From Caryophanales bacterium UBA2450 (GTDB lineage: Bacteria; Bacillota_I; Bacilli_A; RFN20; CAG-826), in assembly GCA_002342545.1 (NCBI GenBank), contig DDQE01000009.1:1-13318 (forward strand): a stretch of DNA of 13,318 nt, written 5' to 3'. The position numbers and the translations under genes are program-made. Shown in pieces: positions 6,728 through 13,084 of this stretch. The notes below the pieces were generated by a model, which was not told where the DNA came from, made no database searches, and saw only the letters and a list, made by a program, of their open reading frames with translations. How positions within the stretch are numbered: position 1 is the stretch's first letter; every line of letters starts with the position of its first letter.

Positions 6728-9700
6728 ATGGGATTATTTGCCAAGCTTTTTAGGAAGAAAAAAACCGAAAAAGAGCCAAAGCAGCCAAAATCATATTCGA
6801 ACGATATCGTTGCTAAGGCTATTTTCGATATAGATAGCGTAATCAGACGTTCTCCCTTTTTATCTAGAAAAGAGTATTTAGACATTCTTGAAAACTACTC
6901 TGGACTAAGTAAAGAGCTTAGAACAATGAAAGAAAGTGGCATGCTTTCAGAATATTGTGATAAGAAATCCATCAATCCAGCCGATGTTGAAAAGTTGTTA
7001 GCCTTTTATGCAGACGATAGTATTAGAAATTCCCATAATGATGCATACACAATTAAAGAAATAAATGACAACAAAGAGTATTTCGCCCATATCCTAGAAG
7101 CATTTGATCCAAATGTTAAATTAGATAACGACCAATTAAAAGTAGTTGTTAGAGAAGAAGATAATACTCTGGTTGTCGCTGGTGCAGGTGCCGGCAAAAC
7201 AACAACTGTTGCAGCTAAAGTTAAGTATTTAGTAGATAAAAGAAAAATCTCTCCAGATGAGATACTTGTTATTTCATTTACAAACAAAGCTGTCGATGAA
7301 TTAAAGGAAAGAATCAACAAAAAACTTAAGATAGCCTGCGATATCTCCACATTCCACTCTATAGGTTCATCAATTATTTATAAGAACGAAGAAAGAAAAA
7401 CTATTAAAGAAGAACAATTTCTCTTTTCAAGTATACGTGATTATCTAAGAGGCAAAATCCTTGTAGACAAAACGATGACCAATAAAATATTGCTGTTCTT
7501 TGCTAGTTACTTAGATCTTCCGCCAAGATTCGATATGCCACTTGATGAATTCTTTGCCTATGTGAGCAAAAAGGACTTCATCACTATGAGAAGTGAGCTT
7601 CAAGACAGAGCTAAAACTATTGCTGAAAAACGTGATGAAAAGAATAAGACGATTTGTGACGAGACTGTAGCTTCTTATCAAGAAATGCAAATAGCAAACT
7701 TCTTATATATCAACGGAATTGATTATGTTTATGAAGATCCGTACACATTCCCAATCGAAGGCTCCCATAAGATTTACACACCTGATTTCCATTTAATTCA
7801 AGGAAACAGAAATGCTTATCTTGAACATTTTGGTATGGTTTCCGATAAAGGAACCAACGATTCTCGTTCTCAAACTGAAATAGATAGATATATCAAAGCC
7901 ATTAGAGATAAAGTGGCTCTTCATAAAGAACATGATACCAAGCTATTAAAGACATTTGGTGCATATAGTGATGGAAGGGACATTATCTACCATTTAGAAA
8001 AAGAATTGATTAAATACGGATTTGAGCTTCATAAAAAATCGGAAGAAGAAATATTCCAGACCATTTTAACTAGTGAATCTAATAAATATATTAACCGTAT
8101 GGTTTTCTTTATTAAGGATTTCATCAGTGCATATAAAACAAACGGATATGGTCCTGGCTATTTTAAAACTCTAAGAAGTAAAACCAAGAATGAAAGAGAT
8201 AAAGTATTCTTAGATATTTGTGAAGGCGCATATAACAATTATCAAAACGATTTGCGTATTAATCACGCCATTGATTTCTCAGATATGATTAACGATTCTG
8301 TTCAAATTATCAGAGAAATGCAGGAAAATCACGAATCCTTGAAATACAAATACATCATTGTTGATGAATATCAGGATATATCGCATCAACGTTATAATTT
8401 AACGAAAGAGCTATCTAAAATTTGTGATGCAAAGATAGTAGCTGTTGGCGATGACTGGCAATCAATTTATGCCTTTAGCGGTTCTGATATCACTCTTTTC
8501 ACCGAATTCAAAAAGAACGTTAAAAATGACAGACTTGGTTGTGAGCAACTATATATAAATAACACATATAGAAATGCTCAAGAACTTATTAATATAGCAG
8601 GTAGATTCATTCTGAAAAATAATACCCAGTACGTTAAGCAATTGAAGTCGCCAAAAAATCTTGAAGATCCTGTGATTATTTATTCTTATTGCGACGATAA
8701 GAAAAAGATAAAAGACCAAGACTTAAAGAATGCGACATATCAAAAAGCAAACGCTCTTCAAATAATCCTTGATAGATTAGTTTATGAGAATCCAGAAATC
8801 TTAAATAGAGAAAAAGGCAAAGAACCAATTCTTTTGATTGGCCGTTATAACTTTGATGCTGAACGTTTGTCTGTTGGAAGAGATAAAACGCCAGATTATG
8901 ACAATATGACAGAAGAAGAACGCGAGGCCTATAACTTATTTGATTATAACGAAACCGAGAAGAGACTAATTTGCAAAAAGTATCCGACATTGAGGCTTGC
9001 TTTTATGACAGCTCATAGTTCAAAAGGTTTAACATATGACAACGTCATCATTATTAATGGTATGAATGACTTATGGGGCTTCCCTTCCAAGAAGGAAGAT
9101 GACCCAATTATGGATTTAGTTATTAAACGTGACAATAGTGTTGAATATGCTGAAGAAAGAAGACTTTTCTATGTTGCTCTGACAAGAACCAGTAATAGAG
9201 TCTTTATTCTCGCTCCTGAAACCAAACCATCTGAGTTTGTATCCGAGTTAATATTGGATAAGGGATACAAAAATGTAGTGGTTAAAGGTGTTTTTAACGA
9301 AACACTAAAGAAAGACCATGTGTATTACTGTCCAGATTGTGGATTCCCTCTTAAAAGAATTAACGGCAACAGCATAGGTATCCCTCTTTATGTTTGCACT
9401 AATGAGCACGAATTATGTGGCTTTATGACAAACGACATCAAGGGTGGAAGATTAAGAGTTTTAAAATGTTCGTGTCTAGATGGTTACTTAATTGTTAAAA
9501 AGAAAACAGAAGAGAATTCATTCTTCTTAGGATGTACAAATTACAAGAGTGATGGTACTGGCTGCAACGAAACAATGTCTATACAACAATTCAATCAACT
9601 TTATCCAGCCGGTGAGATTAAAAAAAGAACACTGGAAGAAGTTAATAACAGGACTGGCTTGAAATATAAAGGTGAGGAAAAAGAAATAATAGATACCTCA

Positions 9701-10384
9701 AAAGCTATTGAGAAAGCCAAGATTCTAAAGGAAGAAGAAAAAGTTGCTGAAGAAAACGCTAAGGTTAAGCAGGCTGAAAACAATCTTTCTTTAATTTCTG
9801 ATATTTGTAAATACTGTGAAAAGTATAGTGACTATATACGTCTATTTAATGGCGATGATAAAAAAGCTTTTATCAAAAACGGAAAATCATGGCACTGGTT
9901 CTGGATTGACTGTAAAAAGATTGCTTTCTACTACCACTTTGTTCACAAAGATGAATTGAAGATTATTCCTTTAAACAGTGATACTGTTAAACGCATTTAT
10001 GAAGTTATTGATGATTTAATTGCAAATTACTATTGTGCAACTCCTAAATCTTTGAAAAAGGATATTGGGAATCCTTCAGAATCGGGAGAGAAAAAACCAG
10101 AAAAATTAAAAAAACAAATCATTGTAGACAGTAGTGTCAGCTCGTTCATTGGAAAGAGAATTGAAGACACTCAGCTATTCCAAGATTTAAAAGAATGGAG
10201 AATGGCCAAAGCCAATGAATTAAATGTATCTGCTTTTGTTGTATTGACTGATAATGCAATTGCTCAATTAGTTATTAATTTGCCTAAGACTATGGATGAG
10301 TTGATGAAACTTCGTGGTTTTGGAAAAAATAACTGTGCTCAATACGGTGAGCAGATACTAGAAATAGTGAAAAAATACCTTTAG
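6728..10384 (+). CDS. UvrD/Rep-type SF1 helicase with nuclease-like insert, zinc fingers and HRDC domain
   Basis: A 1218-residue ATP-dependent DNA helicase/translocase. Helicase motifs: Walker A GAGAGKTT (Gly152-Lys157-Thr158), motif Ia ISFTNKAVDEL, DEYQD (Asp546-Asp550), GDDWQSIYAFSG, NTYRN, TAHSSKGLTYDNV and RRLFYVALTR (Arg812-Arg820). Between motifs Ia and II is an insert (about 310-400) with E-x-Q-I-A-N-F-L, Y-T-P-D-F (Asp353) and Y-L-E-H-F-G (Glu366), resembling a PD-(D/E)XK nuclease core but with His where Lys is often found. C-terminal to the motor are two cysteine clusters (Cys868, 871, 890, 897 and Cys914, 916, 936, 946; the second topoisomerase-like), a charged coiled-coil-like stretch, and an HRDC domain (about 1150-1218). 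The frame is open further upstream, but ATG 6728 (MGLFAKLFRKKK) fits best: it follows a promoter and avoids overlap with the preceding gene. Confidence 0.9.
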   Translation: MGLFAKLFRKKKTEKEPKQPKSYSNDIVAKAIFDIDSVIRRSPFLSRKEYLDILENYSGLSKELRTMKESGMLSEYCDKKSINPADVEKLLAFYADDSIRNSHNDAYTIKEINDNKEYFAHILEAFDPNVKLDNDQLKVVVREEDNTLVVAGAGAGKTTTVAAKVKYLVDKRKISPDEILVISFTNKAVDELKERINKKLKIACDISTFHSIGSSIIYKNEERKTIKEEQFLFSSIRDYLRGKILVDKTMTNKILLFFASYLDLPPRFDMPLDEFFAYVSKKDFITMRSELQDRAKTIAEKRDEKNKTICDETVASYQEMQIANFLYINGIDYVYEDPYTFPIEGSHKIYTPDFHLIQGNRNAYLEHFGMVSDKGTNDSRSQTEIDRYIKAIRDKVALHKEHDTKLLKTFGAYSDGRDIIYHLEKELIKYGFELHKKSEEEIFQTILTSESNKYINRMVFFIKDFISAYKTNGYGPGYFKTLRSKTKNERDKVFLDICEGAYNNYQNDLRINHAIDFSDMINDSVQIIREMQENHESLKYKYIIVDEYQDISHQRYNLTKELSKICDAKIVAVGDDWQSIYAFSGSDITLFTEFKKNVKNDRLGCEQLYINNTYRNAQELINIAGRFILKNNTQYVKQLKSPKNLEDPVIIYSYCDDKKKIKDQDLKNATYQKANALQIILDRLVYENPEILNREKGKEPILLIGRYNFDAERLSVGRDKTPDYDNMTEEEREAYNLFDYNETEKRLICKKYPTLRLAFMTAHSSKGLTYDNVIIINGMNDLWGFPSKKEDDPIMDLVIKRDNSVEYAEERRLFYVALTRTSNRVFILAPETKPSEFVSELILDKGYKNVVVKGVFNETLKKDHVYYCPDCGFPLKRINGNSIGIPLYVCTNEHELCGFMTNDIKGGRLRVLKCSCLDGYLIVKKKTEENSFFLGCTNYKSDGTGCNETMSIQQFNQLYPAGEIKKRTLEEVNNRTGLKYKGEEKEIIDTSKAIEKAKILKEEEKVAEENAKVKQAENNLSLISDICKYCEKYSDYIRLFNGDDKKAFIKNGKSWHWFWIDCKKIAFYYHFVHKDELKIIPLNSDTVKRIYEVIDDLIANYYCATPKSLKKDIGNPSESGEKKPEKLKKQIIVDSSVSSFIGKRIEDTQLFQDLKEWRMAKANELNVSAFVVLTDNAIAQLVINLPKTMDELMKLRGFGKNNCAQYGEQILEIVKKYL

Positions 10385-10410
10385 TAAGCTGGCGAGAAAA
10401 TAGTTATATT

Positions 10411-10680
10411 ATGGATTCAAGATTTGATAGAGTGTACTTCATTTATCTTAAATATAAAGATTCAGATAATAACCTCGAGAGAATGAAGAAGTTTTGTGAG
10501 GAATATAACATTAAAGATAATGGGGCATTTAAAGGCGCTACTTGTTGGCATTTTGCTTATGGGATTGGCCCGGATGGATTAATATATATTTCTCCAACGA
10601 CATTTCTATATAAGACACCAGACTTTTATTCTATAGAAGAGATAGAAGTATTCTTAGATAAGTTCACTACCGTTAATTAG
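10411..10680 (+). CDS. Small hypothetical protein
   Basis: An 89-residue acidic soluble protein that I do not recognise. It has an N-terminal beta-helix-like stretch (FDRVYFIYLKYK, then a helix around LERMKKFCEEY), a central GAFKGATCWHFAYGIGPDG segment, and a C-terminal helix (SIEEIEVFLDKF). There are no membrane segments and no obvious catalytic motif. It starts 26 nt after the helicase stop. There is no clear ribosome site; GGCGAG at 10391 is too distant. It is therefore probably co-transcribed with the helicase and may be an accessory subunit. It is the last gene before the candidate right end, and its TAG stop is part of a TCACTA/TAGTGA inverted repeat. Confidence 0.6.
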   Translation: MDSRFDRVYFIYLKYKDSDNNLERMKKFCEEYNIKDNGAFKGATCWHFAYGIGPDGLIYISPTTFLYKTPDFYSIEEIEVFLDKFTTVN

Positions 10681-10716
10681 TGAGAAACCGCGGCAACATA
10701 TCTCAGTATTTAGTGA
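10663..10716 (+). repeat. TTAGTGA motif cluster and right direct repeat (candidate attR)
   Basis: Three copies of the motif also found around the integrase start lie here: TCACTA (10663-10668, inverted), TAGTGA (10678-10683) and TATTTAGTGA (10707-10716). The last is identical over 10 bp to 58-67. The first two form a 6-bp inverted repeat with a 9-nt spacer over the end of the preceding gene. Recombinase binding sites and an att core would produce such a pattern. The sequence match is seen; the function is inferred. Confidence 0.35.
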
Positions 10717-10754
10717 AGTATTTAAAACTTTGATATATGTTGCTTTTATTTTTA
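10693..10754 (+). terminator. Inverted repeat followed by T-rich tract, probable terminator
   Basis: GCAACATAT (10693-10701) and ATATGTTGC (10735-10743) are a perfect 9-bp inverted repeat, followed by TTTTATTTTTA. The 33-nt loop is unusually long for an intrinsic terminator and contains the candidate att repeat (10707-10716). An alternative reading is that the repeat belongs to the integration site. Confidence 0.4.
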
Positions 10755-10782
10755 TGGTGATGGATATGCTATCATAAGATAG
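10730..10782 (+). promoter_or_regulatory. Promoter region for the gene at 10785
   Basis: Two overlapping candidates are present. One is TTGATA (10730-10735) with TATGGT (10753-10758) at exactly 17-bp spacing. The other is an extended -10, TG-C-TATCAT (10767-10775), only 9 nt before the ATG. A short palindrome CTATC-ATAA-GATAG (10769-10782) overlaps the second and could be an operator. No good ribosome site precedes the start. Confidence 0.35.
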
Positions 10783-10784
10783 GT

Positions 10785-11511
10785 ATGTTTAAGAAATATT
10801 ATATTGATAAGAATAGTGAATTTAATAAATCGTTAATCCTTTCTTTAATTGAACCTGGAGAAAGAGGTTTTAAGATATCGGGATTAAAAGAAGAAGAATA
10901 TAAAGACTTATTTTCTACTAGAAATATTAGATTTATTAATAATGAAGTAGATTTTAAAAGTATTACTACTAAAGTAGAAGTTATCTATCTAGATGACAAT
11001 TTACATCTAAAAGCCTTAGTTCTATCCTCTAGTAGTGGGCTCTATTATCTATTCAAAATAGATCATCAAGATGAACATAAACTTAACATTAATCAAAAAT
11101 ATATTTCTAATCATCTAGATGATTTACTTTTAGACTTTGAATCTCACTCTAAAAGTAAGGGAAAGATTAATTATTATGGAGAAGGTGATTCTTCTTTAAT
11201 AGAGAATATTAATTATTTTGAAAATCTATATAGTCATGATATTAAAAATAATATCGATTTAGATTCTGATATCTATCAACTATTATTTGAATCCAATAAC
11301 TTATTCACTGTTGATTTTATCTATTTATGTAATAACCACTCGATAAGGATAATTAATAATAATGAATTGTCTAATAAAGTATTAAATTTAGAGATGATGA
11401 GAAAGAATAATTCTCATCGTAAAGACTGCTTATTTATAAATTCCGCTAGTAAAGATATTGAATACTTTATATTTACTTATAAAGAATGCTTTATTAATCA
11501 TTATTATCTAT
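10785..11511 (+). pseudogene. Gene of unknown function, 3' end cut off by the IS605-type element
   Basis: About 242 native codons remain. The open frame continues to a stop at 11577-11579, but the last 22 residues are encoded by the right end of the insertion element and are not native. The protein is rich in Asn, Asp, Ile, Leu and Ser, is soluble in appearance, and has an internal LDDLLLDFE helix. I recognise no domain. It is visibly more AT-rich than the cargo genes upstream, consistent with host DNA beyond the element's right edge. The missing 3' part should lie beyond the left end of the IS605-type element, outside this window to the right. Whether a truncated product is made is unknown. 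Confidence 0.6.
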
Positions 11512-11588
11512 GTGACATACTCCCACCACTTATAGAAGTGGGGGCTTCTTGCTCGATGACTCTAATGAGCCAAGCATAAACAAGCTGC
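11512..11588 (-). ncRNA. Right-end hairpin / omega-RNA 3' scaffold of the TnpB element
   Basis: On the minus strand this stretch holds a GCTC...GAGC hairpin and then the characteristic AGCAAGAAGCCCCC and hairpin CCACTT-ATAG-AAGTGG (plus-strand 11526-11541, with flanking CC/GG pairs). In TnpB elements this region is the conserved 3' scaffold of the omega-RNA, with the guide read from sequence just outside the right end (here descending from 11511). The scaffold is now cut off from tnpB by about 1.5 kb of IS110 DNA, so production of a functional guide RNA is doubtful. Confidence 0.6.
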
Positions 11589-11600
11589 TATGATGTGACC
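11589..11600 (+). repeat. IS110 inverted repeat, downstream end
   Basis: TATGATGTGACC read inward. It pairs with the opposite end (13085-13096, complement TATGAAGTGACC) at 11 of 12 positions. Confidence 0.7.
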
Positions 11601-11848
11601 TGTTGTCAATGTTTTTTTATTAAGTAACCCTTAAATGATGCTTAGTTGAAGCCTTGAAGATTCGATCAGCTTATTGCCACTCTGCTATTCGTGAATTCAC
11701 TGTTTCCAGCTTATCTACAGGTCAATGGTTCTGCTGAATAGTCCCACTCTCTATCCTCAACTATTTCGTTATAGCCCGTTACGTGGATGACTGAACCTTT
11801 CAAATCAAAGCCTCAATTAACCACCATTTAAAGGCTTTTTGGTAATTA
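11601..11848 (-). ncRNA. Long non-coding 3' region of the IS110 element; candidate bridge RNA
   Basis: These 248 nt between the transposase stop and the element end contain no credible gene. IS110-family elements encode a bridge RNA in a non-coding end; in the IS1111 subgroup it is on the downstream side, as here. Pairing potential is visible: GAATAG (11736-11741) with CTATTC (11685-11690), a perfect palindrome GTGAATTCAC (11691-11700), and AAAGCC/GGCTTT near 11807-11837. I could not fold it. Short matches to the insertion site exist (CTGCTATT 11682-11689; TCTATCC 11750-11756) but are not statistically convincing on their own. Confidence 0.4.
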
Positions 11849-12994
11849 TTAGTTTGCTGTTCCTACCTTCCTTTCTGAAATATTGTTGGTCATCATGCCC
11901 CAAACGAAACATGCTAATTCTCTAGCTATAGCTATAACAGCTTTATTGCAATGCACACCTCTAGAGATCAAGGAATGATATTTATCAAATAATCTTTTAG
12001 ATGCTTTATCTGCATAAGAAATTATGTCCAAAGGCATTCCTTTTTGTCGCTGTTTAAGCCGCTTTGATTTAATCCATTTGATGCCTAATGTTATTGATTT
12101 CGCACTTTCTACAAGTTGATTCCTAACAACCGTATTCCCTAATTTGGTTATTCCTAAAGATGGACCTTTGCCATCACTACTATGTTCGCCAGGAACCAAC
12201 CCTAAATAAGAACACAATTCGTTTGTTGTATTAAATCTAGAAAAATCACCAATTTCAGATATTATCGTCAAAGCACCTTGTCTAGTTAAACCTTTTAAGC
12301 AAGAAACTTTATCAACAGATTCCTTATATCGCTCCGATAATGATATTTCTTCAATTTTACCTTCAATTCTATCTAATTTAGTCATTAAGATATCGTATGT
12401 ATCGACATATTCAACTAATATCGATTTTAGAAAGTCATTAAGTTCAAGATGTTTCAACCATGATATATGTTTATCGGTCCAATAATTCCCTTCGTATTTA
12501 TGCCCATTTCTAAGACAAAATGAATTAATCATATTTTTGATTCTTTTAATTTCTCTTTTATGGGCCATCCTCATTCTAATATATTCTCTAGTTTCTTGGT
12601 CTATTTCATCAGGAATATGAACGAAAGAACATGTTCCATACGCTAAATTTCGAGCTAACATCTTAGCATCTTTTCTATCGTTCTTTTTAACATTTGAATC
12701 CGCTGATTTATGTAAGGTAGTAGGCGCAACAATTTTGCAATTAATACCTAGCTTTACTAATTCTTTATACAATGAGAATCCCAAGCATCCCGCTTCATAA
12801 CAAGTAATGAATTCTATTTCTTCATATCCCTTATCTTCGAGAAGCTTTTCCATCTCGTTGAGGTATTGCTTTATTAACGATGGTTTAGCATCCATTTTTG
12901 TTTCACCAATAAACTCTCCAGACAAAATTAAATAAGTGCAAAGACTGTAGCTTTCTTTATGGACATCCATGCCCACGTAAATTAAACTTTTCAT
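11849..12994 (-). CDS. IS110-family (DEDD) transposase
   Basis: A 381-residue RNA-guided recombinase. The N-terminal RuvC-like DEDD domain begins YVGMDVHK (Asp10), with Glu67 in CYEAG and an NDRKDAKMLA block (Asp106, Asp109) following. A helical region (about 125-225) leads to the transposase-20 (Tnp) domain: CLKGLTRQGALTIISEIGD, YLGLVPGE, and HSSDGK with the likely catalytic serine at 272 or 273, then GITKLGN. Length and all motifs are typical, so it looks intact. The ribosome site AGGAGG (complement of 13000-13005) lies 5 nt before the ATG. The gene and its flanks lie between 12-bp inverted repeats, within the 3' end of a TnpB element. Confidence 0.95.
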   Translation of the reverse strand: MKSLIYVGMDVHKESYSLCTYLILSGEFIGETKMDAKPSLIKQYLNEMEKLLEDKGYEEIEFITCYEAGCLGFSLYKELVKLGINCKIVAPTTLHKSADSNVKKNDRKDAKMLARNLAYGTCSFVHIPDEIDQETREYIRMRMAHKREIKRIKNMINSFCLRNGHKYEGNYWTDKHISWLKHLELNDFLKSILVEYVDTYDILMTKLDRIEGKIEEISLSERYKESVDKVSCLKGLTRQGALTIISEIGDFSRFNTTNELCSYLGLVPGEHSSDGKGPSLGITKLGNTVVRNQLVESAKSITLGIKWIKSKRLKQRQKGMPLDIISYADKASKRLFDKYHSLISRGVHCNKAVIAIARELACFVWGMMTNNISERKVGTAN

Positions 12995-13084
12995 GTGATC
13001 CTCCTATTTCGCAATGTGCTAACTGTAAAAGTTTTATTAACACATTAACTCTACACGAATTCACGATACTTGCGAATACGTGAG
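12995..13084 (-). promoter_or_regulatory. Upstream region of the IS110 transposase
   Basis: The transposase ribosome site AGGAGG is the complement of 13000-13005. An inverted repeat, TGTGCTAA (13015-13022) with TTAACACA (13037-13044), 7 Watson-Crick pairs plus one wobble, could fold in the leader. The AT-rich stretch around 13031-13050 may hold a promoter, but I see no clear paired -35/-10. The first bases overlap the altered tail of tnpB (13061 onward). Confidence 0.35.

Noticed and set aside
11512..11579. C-terminal tail of the 264-residue frame as a native part of that protein
   Set aside because: The DNA encoding it is the right-end hairpin of an IS605-type element read in antisense.
11689..13066. 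10-bp inverted repeat TCGTGAATTC (11689-11698 and 13057-13066) as the IS110 ends
   Set aside because: It contains the self-complementary GAATTC, lies well inside the element, and does not restore the tnpB/right-end junction. The 12-bp pair at 11589-11600 and 13085-13096 does.
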